Below, piece by piece: positions 7,778 through 15,849 of a DNA stretch of 64,000 bases (position 1 is its first letter; each line of letters opens with the position of its first letter). This DNA comes from JBGRPZ01 sp041725955 (GTDB lineage: Bacteria > Bacteroidota > Bacteroidia > Bacteroidales > JBGRPZ01). Location of the stretch: NCBI GenBank assembly GCA_041725955.1, contig JBGRQE010000011.1, forward strand, positions 1 through 64,000. Direction: 5' to 3'. Below the pieces are notes generated by a model that saw nothing but the letters and a program-made list of their open reading frames with translations, was not told the origin of the DNA and did no database searches. Both the position numbers and the translations under genes were made by a program.

Positions 7778-7959
7778 CTTAAATGTATGAATTATGAGGT
7801 ACCTACTATTTTTTATAGAAAATACTCAAATCAAAAAGTAAAAACTTCGACAAATTAGAGAATTAATTCTAACTTCCATTATATGTTTAAAGAAAAATAT
7901 ACAATCACTTAAATTTACCAACATTTAGGTATATATTTCAAAAAGCAAAAGATAAAAAT

Positions 7960-7967
7960 TATTTTTG
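7960..7967 (+). promoter_or_regulatory. -7 element TATTTTTG before the metal-exporter gene
   Basis: A perfect TANNTTTG match ends 16 bases before the ATG; the -33 region is only TTTC, so the promoter may need an activator. The leader would be very short. Confidence 0.4.
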
Positions 7968-7983
7968 CAGAAAATCACTCTCT

Positions 7984-9189
7984 ATGTTACCGGAAATTAT
8001 ACAACAAACAATAATCATTACAGCCTTTGTCCTGGTTATGATGCTTCTAATTGAGTTTCTCAATGTGCAATCAAAAGGAAAATGGTTTACCAGTTTAAGT
8101 AAAAAACCATTTTTACAAAACATTACAGGCATTATTTTAGGTGGTTTGCCTGGATGTCTGGGATCTTATACTGCAGTATCACTTTATTCACACAAAAGCA
8201 TAAATTTTGCTGCTCTGTTAACAACAATGATTGTAACAACAGGAGATGAAGCATTTCTTATGTTATCCTTAATTCCAAATAGTTATTTAAAGCTAACCGT
8301 AATCTTAATTCTCATAGCTATAATTGTAAGTTTTATTTTTGTAAAACTCAATATTTCGTTTAAACGAAAAGTTTCAAATCAACATTCGTTTGAAATTCAT
8401 CATGAACATCATGACCCTATAAACTGGAAAAAAATAAAAACCTTTAAACAAATTAAAAACATTAGCTTTCCCAGAGCTATACTTTTAATTGCCCTAGCTT
8501 TATTTTTATGGGGAATAATTAGTGGTGGAATTCAACATACACATAATTTCTTCTCTGCAAATGATTCAGCAACAAATCAACAGAAGGAAATAATTAATAC
8601 TCACCAAGAGCACAATCATGCTGTAGAACATAATCACTCTACAGAGCACAATCATTCATTAAATGATAAGAACTTAGCAATTGAAAATAATACTCTCGAA
8701 ACTCATAATATTCCTCACGAACATCAGCATTCTAAATGGAATTGGTTTTCTATAACTCTACTTTGTATCTCTGTATTTGCTTTTGTTTTAATATTTATTG
8801 TTCCAGATCATTTCCTTGAAGAACATTTATGGAATCATATAATTAAAAAGCATGCCTTGAAAATTTTTCTATGGACATTAATTATTCTTATAGCTATTCA
8901 TTATTTAGAACAACACTTAGAGCTAAGTTCATGGATTAGTAATAATTACTATAAAGTACTTATTCTAGCCCTATTGATTGGAATCATACCCGAATCTGGC
9001 CCCCACTACTTCTTTATATTATTATTTTCTCAAGGCAGTATTCCTTTTTCCATATTACTTGCTAATTCCATAGTTCAAGATGGACATGGTTCTTTACCCC
9101 TTCTGGCTGAATCTAAGATAGGATTTATTCAGGTTAAAGGAATTAAATTTTGTATTGGACTAATTTTAGGAATAATCGGTGGATTATAA
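7984..9189 (+). CDS. ArsP_2-type putative heavy-metal (manganese/iron) exporter with His-rich loop
   Basis: A 401-aa polytopic inner-membrane protein of the putative ten-TM metal exporter family (ArsP_2, formerly DUF2899, often annotated as putative manganese transporter). The two halves carry matching motifs: LGGLPGCLGSYTAV...TTGDEAF near residue 55-95 and IGIIPESGPHYFF...QDGHGSLPLLAESK near 335-375, typical of an inverted duplication. Between them, about residues 125-250, lies a hydrophilic region with many histidines, including tandem EHNH units, likely a cytoplasmic or periplasmic metal-binding loop. The gene is transcribed away from the Rrf2 gene. The substrate metal is inferred from the family only. 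A promoter-like TATTTTTG sits just ahead. Confidence 0.8.
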   Translation: MLPEIIQQTIIITAFVLVMMLLIEFLNVQSKGKWFTSLSKKPFLQNITGIILGGLPGCLGSYTAVSLYSHKSINFAALLTTMIVTTGDEAFLMLSLIPNSYLKLTVILILIAIIVSFIFVKLNISFKRKVSNQHSFEIHHEHHDPINWKKIKTFKQIKNISFPRAILLIALALFLWGIISGGIQHTHNFFSANDSATNQQKEIINTHQEHNHAVEHNHSTEHNHSLNDKNLAIENNTLETHNIPHEHQHSKWNWFSITLLCISVFAFVLIFIVPDHFLEEHLWNHIIKKHALKIFLWTLIILIAIHYLEQHLELSSWISNNYYKVLILALLIGIIPESGPHYFFILLFSQGSIPFSILLANSIVQDGHGSLPLLAESKIGFIQVKGIKFCIGLILGIIGGL

Positions 9190-9339
9190 AATCCATAATT
9201 AAAAGGAGAGAAAAAATTACTGAAAAATATACAAGACAATAGAATATCAAGTTATTTAGATAAGCTACTGAGCTACAGCCATATTATCCAAAAAAATAAT
9301 ATCTTTAGAAAAGAAAACTAAAGATCTAAAATTGTAAAT

Positions 9340-10227
9340 ATGAAAAGCATTTTCATTCCTGTAGATTTTTCAGAACAATCTCTCCTTTCCTGCAAATTTG
9401 CCTTTCATGCATTTGGAAATGAAGAAATAAAAATTACATTCTTTCACTCCTACTTCGATCAGTTAGCTTTAGCTGAAAGTCATCTAACTACCGACCTTGA
9501 GCCTAATATGATTGGTTTGATGGATGAAAGAATTTTCACAGATTTGAAGGAAAATAGTGAAAAAGAGCTTCAAAATTTAAAAGATGAAACTCTACTCATG
9601 GCAAAAGCCATGAATCTGAAAAACATAAGCATAGAAACAAAAACAGAAGGTGGTCTTCCTTTTAATGAAGTTTTACACAATTTAAAAAAAGGAAATTACG
9701 ACTTAATCATTGTAGGAAGTAAAAAAGATCATCAAAATCGAGTTGGTGGAAATAATTTCCAAGCTCGGTTAATCAATAAAAGTATGATTCCTGTTGTTGT
9801 TGTTCCTCCTGAATATACTGGTGAATCGGTGAGCAATATAATTTACCTTACCGAATTCAATATTGTGGATATTGAAAATATTTACCTACTTGATAAATTC
9901 TTTCCTAATCAAGAACAAAATATTCATATAATACACTTTGTAGAAGTGAAAACAGAGAATTCTGATGAAAAAATGAATAGTCTAAAACATGCCTTTATCG
10001 AAAATAAAATCAATACGAGATTAAAATTTTCAATTCAGAATGAATCTAATGTAATTGGATGTCTAGAACAATTTATCGCAGAAGAAAAGGTCTCTTTTAT
10101 TGCTTTTATGCCTCATAAAAATAGCTTTGGCCATTTGTTTGAACATAAATTAGTTAATAAAAAGAAACTACTACACTTAAGTGTACCAATCATATCCATT
10201 CCTATGGATAAAAAAGCATCCAATTAA
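9340..10227 (+). CDS. Universal stress protein with two UspA domains
   Basis: A 295-aa soluble protein starting MKSIFIPVDFSEQSLLSC, the classical UspA beginning. The first domain (about 1-155) ends in YDLIIVGSKKDH...SMIPVVVVPPEY, close to the ATP-binding G-X2-G-X9-G(S/T) region though partly altered (SKKDHQNRVGGNN). The second domain (about 160-290) is more divergent but ends similarly (SVPIISIPM). Such tandem Usp proteins are common in Bacteroidota and are induced by starvation or redox stress. It lies 150 bases after the metal exporter, on the same strand; a link is possible but not shown. Confidence 0.9.
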   Translation: MKSIFIPVDFSEQSLLSCKFAFHAFGNEEIKITFFHSYFDQLALAESHLTTDLEPNMIGLMDERIFTDLKENSEKELQNLKDETLLMAKAMNLKNISIETKTEGGLPFNEVLHNLKKGNYDLIIVGSKKDHQNRVGGNNFQARLINKSMIPVVVVPPEYTGESVSNIIYLTEFNIVDIENIYLLDKFFPNQEQNIHIIHFVEVKTENSDEKMNSLKHAFIENKINTRLKFSIQNESNVIGCLEQFIAEEKVSFIAFMPHKNSFGHLFEHKLVNKKKLLHLSVPIISIPMDKKASN

Positions 10228-10275
10228 TATTATTTAAAAAAGCTCAAAATCCTTAATTTAAGCCAATATCTATTC

Positions 10276-10306
10276 TTTGGTTAGTGCCCGTAATATAGTA
10301 TATTTG
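10276..10306 (+). promoter_or_regulatory. Bacteroidota-type promoter of the glycosyltransferase gene
   Basis: TTTG (10276-10279), exactly 19 bases, then TATATTTG (10299-10306): a full match to the phylum's -33/-7 consensus, 36 bases before the ATG. Confidence 0.75.
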
Positions 10307-10342
10307 TAACCTGAATTTTCAATCAATTAGGGGCCAAACCAA

Positions 10343-12295
10343 ATGAAGTTATCTATAATTATAGTAAATTACAATGTAAAATTCTTTCTTGAACAATGCC
10401 TTCATTCTGTAAGAAGAGCCATTGAAGACATTGATGCAGAAGTTTTTGTTGTCGACAATAACTCTGTGGATGATTCTGTAGAAATGGTGCAGCAAAAATT
10501 CCCTGAAGTAATTACTATAGCAAATAAAGACAATCCTGGTTTTTCAAAAGCGAATAATCAAGCTATTAGAATTGCAAAAGGAGAATATGTTCTTTTGCTC
10601 AATCCTGATACGGTTGTTGAAGATGACACCTTTACTTCTTGTGTAGAATTTATGGATGCTCATCCAGATGCTGGAGGATTGGGAGTAAAAATGATTGATG
10701 GAAAAGGAAAGTTTTTACCTGAATCTAAAAGAGGACTACCTACCCCTGAAGTTGCCTTTTATAAAATATTTGGTCTGTCTAAACTATTTCCTAAATCCAA
10801 AAAATTTGGAAAATACCATTTAAGTTACCTAAATGATGATGAAATCCATGAGATAGAAGTTCTTGCCGGAGCTTTTATGCTAATGCGCAAAGAGACTTTA
10901 GATAAAGTTGGATTACTTGATGAGGATTTCTTTATGTATGGTGAAGATATTGATCTTTCATACAGAATTACCAAGGGAGGATATAAAAATTATTACTACC
11001 CAAAAACAAGAATTATTCATTATAAAGGAGAAAGCACTAAGAAAAGTAGTGTAAACTATGTCTTTGTATTTTATAATGCAATGATCATTTTTGCAAAGAA
11101 ACACTTTTCGCAAAAAAATGCTAAACTTTTCTCCTTCTTTATAAATATGGCTGTCTATTTTAGAGCCACCTTAGCAATATTTAGTCGCTTCTTAAAAAAA
11201 GCTATTCTTCCTATATTAGACTTTATAATCATTTTTGCAGGAATGTTCCTATTAAAGGAATATTGGGAAATCAACTTCTTCAATAGATTTGGCGATTATT
11301 ACCCTAAGGAATATATGCAAAAGGAAGTTCCTGCATTTATATTGATCTGGCTATCTTCGGCATGGCTATCTGGAGGATACGACAAACAAGCTCAGATAAG
11401 AAACATATTCCAGGGTATTTCTATAGGAACTATAATCATACTGGTAATATATGCCCTACTTCCAGAAAGCTTAAGGTTTTCAAGAGCCTTGACCATATTG
11501 GGTGCCGCATGGGCAATGACTACTTTATTATCTACAAGAATATTAGGTAGAATTTGTGGATTTAAGTCTTTCTCTTTTGGCAATGTTAGAAGTCCAAGAT
11601 TTGCAATCATTGGCGATTTGGAAGAAAGTAATAGAGTAAAAACATTACTTCAAAATACATATCTTAACCCTAGCTTTGTTGGTCTAATCAGTCCCAGTGA
11701 AAACAAGCCAAGTAGCGACTTTGTTGGCACACTAAGACAAACTCGAGAGGTTATTGAAATCTTTAATATTGATGAAATCATATTCTGCTCGAAAAGCATT
11801 TCTCATCACCAAATTATGGATTTAATGGCAAGCTTAGAGGATATGAATGTCGACTATAAAATTGCTCCGGAAGACAGTTTATCGATTATCGGCAGCAATT
11901 CGATTCATACTTCAGGCGATTTTTATACAATCAATTTAAACTCAATTGACAAAAGCAATAACAAAAGAAATAAACGAATTCTAGACTTTTTTGGTAGCTT
12001 ACTATTACTTGGATTTTTCCCTCTTTTAATACCATTTGTAAAAAGACCTTTAAAGTTTTTCGGCAATTTAATACAAGTGTTTGTAGGTCAAAAAACATGG
12101 ATTGGTTATGAACCTTGTGAGGATAAAATGAAGTTGCCGAAAATAAAGAAAGGTGTTATTTCTCCTACAACTATTGTTTCAAAAAAAACATCTTCCGAAA
12201 CAATTGCTAAATTAAATTTGTTATATGCGCGAGATTACAAAGTAAGTACAGACTTTTTTATTCTGATTAAAGGCATCCGCCACCTAGGCGATTAG
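10343..12295 (+). CDS. GT2 glycosyltransferase fused to a truncated sugar-transferase-like membrane module
   Basis: A 650-aa protein. Residues 1-250 are a family-2 glycosyltransferase of the rhamnosyltransferase type (SIIIVNYNVKFFLEQCL, VVDNNSVDD, LLLNPDTVVE, DEDFFMYGEDIDLSYR). About 280-390 are membrane segments, and 415-500 a Rossmann-like fold (FAIIGDLEESNRV) as in undecaprenyl-phosphate sugar transferases. The end (about 545-650) recalls the bacterial sugar transferase domain: KRILDFFGSLLLL, then GQKTWIGYEP, LPKIKKGVISP and YKVSTDFFILIKG. The central catalytic stretch (KFRTM and TSLDELPQ type) is missing, so this half is probably not a phosphosugar transferase. It likely adds a sugar to a cell-surface glycan. 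A strong promoter lies directly upstream. Confidence 0.85.
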   Translation: MKLSIIIVNYNVKFFLEQCLHSVRRAIEDIDAEVFVVDNNSVDDSVEMVQQKFPEVITIANKDNPGFSKANNQAIRIAKGEYVLLLNPDTVVEDDTFTSCVEFMDAHPDAGGLGVKMIDGKGKFLPESKRGLPTPEVAFYKIFGLSKLFPKSKKFGKYHLSYLNDDEIHEIEVLAGAFMLMRKETLDKVGLLDEDFFMYGEDIDLSYRITKGGYKNYYYPKTRIIHYKGESTKKSSVNYVFVFYNAMIIFAKKHFSQKNAKLFSFFINMAVYFRATLAIFSRFLKKAILPILDFIIIFAGMFLLKEYWEINFFNRFGDYYPKEYMQKEVPAFILIWLSSAWLSGGYDKQAQIRNIFQGISIGTIIILVIYALLPESLRFSRALTILGAAWAMTTLLSTRILGRICGFKSFSFGNVRSPRFAIIGDLEESNRVKTLLQNTYLNPSFVGLISPSENKPSSDFVGTLRQTREVIEIFNIDEIIFCSKSISHHQIMDLMASLEDMNVDYKIAPEDSLSIIGSNSIHTSGDFYTINLNSIDKSNNKRNKRILDFFGSLLLLGFFPLLIPFVKRPLKFFGNLIQVFVGQKTWIGYEPCEDKMKLPKIKKGVISPTTIVSKKTSSETIAKLNLLYARDYKVSTDFFILIKGIRHLGD

Positions 12296-12398
12296 AAGGG
12301 TACTATTCTCTGTTAGAGAAGGTGTTCTCTTTGCCATGCTTTGTAATAGAACCTTATTCCAACTTATTGGATATCGATTCATTTAAACTCGCAATTAC

Positions 12399-13712
12399 AT
12401 GGCAAAATTTGAAATAATAATGCCTAAGATGGGCGAAAGCATCATTGAGGCAACCATTACAAAATGGCTTATTGAAGAAGGTGAAAAAGTAGAAGAAGAT
12501 GATTCTATTGTTGAAATTGCCACTGATAAAGTAGATTCTGAAATTCCCTCCCCTGTTGATGGAACTCTTGTAAAAAGACTTTTTTCTGAAGGAGATGTTG
12601 TTCCTGTTGGAGAAATAATTGCAATCATCAATATCGATTCAGACGGTGACGAAGAAGATAACGAACCTGAAGATGAAACAGCTAAAGAAGTCGATAAATC
12701 AGACCCAAAGGAAGATAAAAAAGAAGTTTCTGAAGTAAGTTCAGATTTTAAAAGTAGTGACAGATTTTATTCTCCGCTTGTTCGAAACATTGCAAAAGAA
12801 GAGAATATTAAACTCGAAGAACTCGAAAAAATAGAAGGAAGTGGCTCTAATAACAGACTAACCAAAGACGATTTACTCAAATATATAGAAGAGAAAAAAG
12901 GCAGCCCTGCCGCAACTTCTAAGAAAACAACCCAAGCTCCTACCCCTCCAACTCAGCACAAAGAAGCCAGTAGTCCACCAGCTCCAAAGATTGAATCGGC
13001 ATCAGGCGACACAGTGGTTCCTATGGATCGAATACGTAAAATCATTGCCGAACATATGGTTATGTCAAAACGTACTTCTCCGCATGTTACCATGTTTATA
13101 GATATTGATGTTACCAATATCGTAATGTGGAGAAATAAAGTAAAAGATGCATTCTTGAAAAGAGAAAAGGAAAAAATTACTTTCACTCCTATTTTTGTTG
13201 AAGCTGCAGCAAAGGTTCTTAAAGAGTTTCCGGGTGTAAACTCCTCTACCGATGGAGAAAACATTATTTACCGGAAGAACATAAATATAGGTATGGCAAC
13301 AGCTTTACCTAATGACAACCTAATTGTTCCTGTAATAAAAAATGCAGATCAGAAGAATTTGCTCGGACTTACAAAAGATGTAAATGACCTTGCAACTCGC
13401 GCCAGAGATAATAAACTTTCTCCTGACGAAATTCAAGGAGGAACTTTTACCATAACCAACTTCGGATCGTTTAACAACCTGACAGGTGCTCCAATTATCA
13501 ATCAGCCAGAATCGGCAATCCTTGGAGTTGGTGCAATTCGAAAAACTCCTGTGGTTATTGATAGTCCGAATGGCGATATGATTGGAATCAGAAGTATGAT
13601 GATTATGTCGCTGGCCTTCGATCATAGAATTGTTGACGGTGCTATGGGAGGCAGATATCTTCAAAGGTTAAAAGTTGTTCTTGAAAACTTCGATGTAAGT
13701 CAAGAAATTTAG
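12399..13712 (+). CDS. 2-oxoacid dehydrogenase complex E2 (dihydrolipoamide acyltransferase)
   Basis: A 437-aa cytosolic enzyme moving acyl groups from a lipoyl arm to CoA. A lipoyl domain occupies about 1-80 with the lipoylated lysine in the EIATDKVDSEI motif. An acidic, Pro/Ala-rich linker follows, then the peripheral subunit-binding domain (YSPLVRNIAKEENI...RLTKDDLLKYI, about 123-165). The catalytic domain (about 205-437) ends with DHRIVDGAMGG, containing the active-site His and Asp. No E1 or E3 gene adjoins it, so the E1 partners must be elsewhere; it could serve pyruvate, branched-chain or 2-oxoglutarate dehydrogenase. The sequence resembles the branched-chain/pyruvate type more than SucB, but this is uncertain. 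Confidence 0.92.
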   Translation: MAKFEIIMPKMGESIIEATITKWLIEEGEKVEEDDSIVEIATDKVDSEIPSPVDGTLVKRLFSEGDVVPVGEIIAIINIDSDGDEEDNEPEDETAKEVDKSDPKEDKKEVSEVSSDFKSSDRFYSPLVRNIAKEENIKLEELEKIEGSGSNNRLTKDDLLKYIEEKKGSPAATSKKTTQAPTPPTQHKEASSPPAPKIESASGDTVVPMDRIRKIIAEHMVMSKRTSPHVTMFIDIDVTNIVMWRNKVKDAFLKREKEKITFTPIFVEAAAKVLKEFPGVNSSTDGENIIYRKNINIGMATALPNDNLIVPVIKNADQKNLLGLTKDVNDLATRARDNKLSPDEIQGGTFTITNFGSFNNLTGAPIINQPESAILGVGAIRKTPVVIDSPNGDMIGIRSMMIMSLAFDHRIVDGAMGGRYLQRLKVVLENFDVSQEI

Positions 13713-13732
13713 AATGTATTAAAATATAATCA

Positions 13733-13763
13733 TTGGTATTAAGGTTGGGAAATTTTATTTTTG
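13733..13763 (+). promoter_or_regulatory. Promoter of the DnaQ-like gene, embedded in the E2 terminator
   Basis: TTGG (13733-13736), 19 bases, TATTTTTG (13756-13763). The -7 element lies in the loop of the upstream gene's terminator hairpin, 38 bases before the ATG. Confidence 0.6.
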
Positions 13764-13781
13764 TCAAAAATTCCCAACCTT
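13741..13781 (+). terminator. Terminator of the E2 gene
   Basis: AAGGTTGGGAA (13741-13751) and TTCCCAACCTT (13771-13781) form an 11-base perfect stem starting 28 bases after the stop codon; the right side continues TTAAATTT. Confidence 0.7.
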
Positions 13782-13800
13782 TTAAATTTAATACAAGAAA

Positions 13801-14613
13801 ATGGAGTTAAAACTAAATAAACCTCTTGCTTTTATCGATTTAGAAACTACTGGATTGAAGATAGCTGTCGACAGAATTGTAGAAATTAGCATTGTTAAAG
13901 TAATGCCTAATGAGGAAGTAAAAAAGAAAACTCTTCGTATAAATCCAGTTATTCCTATATCAGAAGAATCAACCAATATTCATGGTATAAAGAATGAAGA
14001 CGTTGAGAATGAACCTACATTTTGCGATGTAGCTAAAGAGCTTAACCAATTTCTTACGGGTTGTGATTTGGCTGGTTATAACTCCAACAAATTCGATATA
14101 CCTCTTCTTGTTGAAGAATTCCTTAGAGCAGATGTTGATTTCGACATAAAATCGAGGAAACTTGTTGATGTTCAGAATATATTCCACAAAATGGAACCTA
14201 GAACTCTGGTTGCCGCTTATAAATTTTATTGCGATAAAGATCTTACAAATGCGCATTCTGCAGAGGCCGATACTATTGCAACTTACGAAGTACTTAAAGC
14301 TCAAATCGAAAGATACGAGAATATTGAGTATACAGATAGAGATGGAAACAAAAGCACTCCAATCGAGAACGATGTAAATGCACTGTCGAGCTTCTCTTTA
14401 ATGAATAAGAATGTCGATTTGGTAGGTCATGTAATCTTTAACAAAGCAGGAAAGGAAGTATTCAATTTCGGAAAATATAAAAACGTTGAAGTTGAAGAAG
14501 TTTTCAGAAAAGAACCACCGTATTACGATTGGATGATGAAGAGCGACTTTCCTTTATCGACAAAGAAAGTAATTACAGCAATAAAACTAAGAGGTTTCAA
14601 CAAAGGTCGTTAA
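13801..14613 (+). CDS. DnaQ-like 3'-5' exonuclease (DEDDh) with ExoX-like C-terminal domain
   Basis: A 270-aa exonuclease. The DEDDh residues are visible: D13 and E15 in FIDLETTG, D99 in GYNSNKFDIPLL, and H152/D157 in AHSAEADT. The fold ends about residue 175. The last 75 residues (VIFNKAGKEVFNFGKYKNVEVEEV...YYDWMMKSDFPLSTK) resemble the DUF3820 / exodeoxyribonuclease X C-terminal module, thought to help substrate binding. It is not the replicative epsilon subunit by sequence context alone; a repair or DNA-turnover role is more likely. A strong promoter lies 38 bases upstream, and the FAH-family gene follows 17 bases after its stop. Confidence 0.92.
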   Translation: MELKLNKPLAFIDLETTGLKIAVDRIVEISIVKVMPNEEVKKKTLRINPVIPISEESTNIHGIKNEDVENEPTFCDVAKELNQFLTGCDLAGYNSNKFDIPLLVEEFLRADVDFDIKSRKLVDVQNIFHKMEPRTLVAAYKFYCDKDLTNAHSAEADTIATYEVLKAQIERYENIEYTDRDGNKSTPIENDVNALSSFSLMNKNVDLVGHVIFNKAGKEVFNFGKYKNVEVEEVFRKEPPYYDWMMKSDFPLSTKKVITAIKLRGFNKGR

Positions 14614-14630
14614 TCCATAAAAACAGCATA

Positions 14631-15242
14631 ATGAAAATTATATGTATCGGCAGAAACTACATTCAACACGCCGAGGAACTAAATAATCCGGTTCCAGAAA
14701 AACCTATATTTTTCTTAAAGCCTGATTCTGCTTTATTAAAGAATGACAAACCATTCTTTCTACCTGAATTTAGCAATGATGTGCATTACGAAACAGAAGT
14801 AGTAGTTAGAATCAAAAAGCTGGGAAAATACATAGAAGAACAATTTGCTCCAAAATATTACGATGCCATTGCGTTGGGAGTCGACTTTACGGCCAGAGAT
14901 CTTCAGGCCGAATGTAAGAAAAAAGGATTGCCTTGGGAAATGGCAAAAGCCTTCGACCAGTCGGCAGTATTAAGTGAGTTTATTGAATTAGATTCAGAAG
15001 ATAACATTCAAGACATAAACTTTTCGTGTAAAATAAACGGAGAGCAAAGACAAAAAGGAAACACTTCGGAAATGCTTTTCTCTGTAAACAGAATTATAGC
15101 CTATGTTTCGCAGTTTATGACTTTAAAAATCGGCGATTTAATCTATACAGGAACTCCTGCCGGAGTTGGTAAAGTAAATATTGGCGATCATCTGGAAGGT
15201 TTTATTGAAGATAAAAAGATGTTCGACTTTAAAATTAAATAG
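14631..15242 (+). CDS. Fumarylacetoacetate hydrolase family protein
   Basis: A 203-aa enzyme of the FAH fold, which hydrolyses or decarboxylates beta-diketo acids such as acylpyruvates. Motifs seen: IGRNYIQHAEELNN, FLKPDSAL, HYETEVVVRI (metal-binding Glu pair), GVDFTARDLQ, AKAFDQSA and IYTGTPAGVG. The open frame extends 34 codons upstream into the exonuclease gene, but the start at 14631 is chosen because it gives the usual family N-terminus and follows the exonuclease stop. Expression is probably coupled to that gene. The physiological substrate (acylpyruvate or oxaloacetate tautomer) cannot be settled from sequence. Confidence 0.92.
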   Translation: MKIICIGRNYIQHAEELNNPVPEKPIFFLKPDSALLKNDKPFFLPEFSNDVHYETEVVVRIKKLGKYIEEQFAPKYYDAIALGVDFTARDLQAECKKKGLPWEMAKAFDQSAVLSEFIELDSEDNIQDINFSCKINGEQRQKGNTSEMLFSVNRIIAYVSQFMTLKIGDLIYTGTPAGVGKVNIGDHLEGFIEDKKMFDFKIK

Positions 15243-15299
15243 AAACGACTTTATTAAATTCTAAAGCAAGTATTTTTTTACTTCACTACTAAGAAAAAC

Positions 15300-15343
15300 A
15301 AAAAGCACCAAGGTGAATTTTAAAAACTACCTTGGTGCTTTTT
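15300..15343 (+). terminator. Hairpin formed by two repeat units, likely terminator of the FAH-family gene
   Basis: AAAAAGCACCAAGGT (15300-15314) pairs perfectly with ACCTTGGTGCTTTTT (15329-15343). The stem is flanked by A-run and T-run so it can stop transcription from either side. It is made from the first two units of the 22-base repeat array. Confidence 0.6.
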
Positions 15344-15527
15344 ATATTTCATTATAATGTTTTTCATAATTCACCACAATGCTTTTTATAATTCACCATA
15401 ATAAAAGGGTATCCTCCACCATAATGAAAGGGTCATTTTCTTTACTACAAAAGGTATAATCCTCCAGAAGAGATGAACCATTTGAAGTCGAAGGTTGCTC
15501 ACCTTCACCTTGGTACTTTATTATTTT
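15306..15527. repeat. Array A of 22/23-base repeats with CACC-NN-GGTG core
   Basis: Units begin at 15306, 15328, 15350 and 15372 (22 bases each), then 15394 and 15417 (23-base step), and a separate unit at 15506-15527. The best-preserved units have a 10-base palindrome CACCTTGGTG or CACCAAGGTG followed by CTTTTTA and an AT-rich tail; others are decayed (CATTATAATG). Two units, at 15394 and 15417, share CACCATAATNAAAGGGT. The array fills the space between convergent genes. It is closely related to the array at 53.3-53.6 kb. No unique spacers, so not CRISPR. Confidence 0.8.
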
Positions 15528-15556
15528 ATCGAAATTATACTCTACAGAGGTGAAAT

Positions 15557-15847
15557 TTAAAGGAAGACAATTTTATTTACAACATCCTCGCCCAATTCAG
15601 AATTTACATTCTTTAGAATCTTATCCTTGGCATAATTCAATTCATTCTTTATTATAGAAGATTCTAGCCGAATAAAAAGCACACCATTGCGCACGTAAAC
15701 ATCTTTTGTATTTCGAGCAATCATTTTACCCATTACCTTTTCCCAGATATCAGTTACTTGGTGTTCTTTTAATCGAACATCGAGTTTATACGACTTTAAA
15801 AGATCTTTGATTACTTCACCTAAAGTTGATTCATTACTTTTTTTCAT
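15557..15847 (-). CDS. DUF721 / DciA-like protein
   Basis: A 96-aa protein matching the DUF721 family, whose DciA members load the replicative helicase in bacteria lacking DnaC. The characteristic portion is VTDIWEKVMGKMIARNTKDVYVRNGVLFIRLESSIIKNEL. It is short, covering only the core domain, as is usual in Bacteroidota. It is 2 bases downstream of recF on the same strand, a common arrangement in the phylum, which supports a link to DNA replication and repair. Confidence 0.85.
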   Translation of the reverse strand: MKKSNESTLGEVIKDLLKSYKLDVRLKEHQVTDIWEKVMGKMIARNTKDVYVRNGVLFIRLESSIIKNELNYAKDKILKNVNSELGEDVVNKIVFL

Positions 15848-15849
15848 TG

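Noticed and set aside
9199..9321. Short open frame with an AGGAGAG sequence ahead, encoding about 34 residues (LKNIQDNRISSYLDKLL...)
   Set aside because: No ATG, GTG or TTG start; only CTG is available, and it may be chance.
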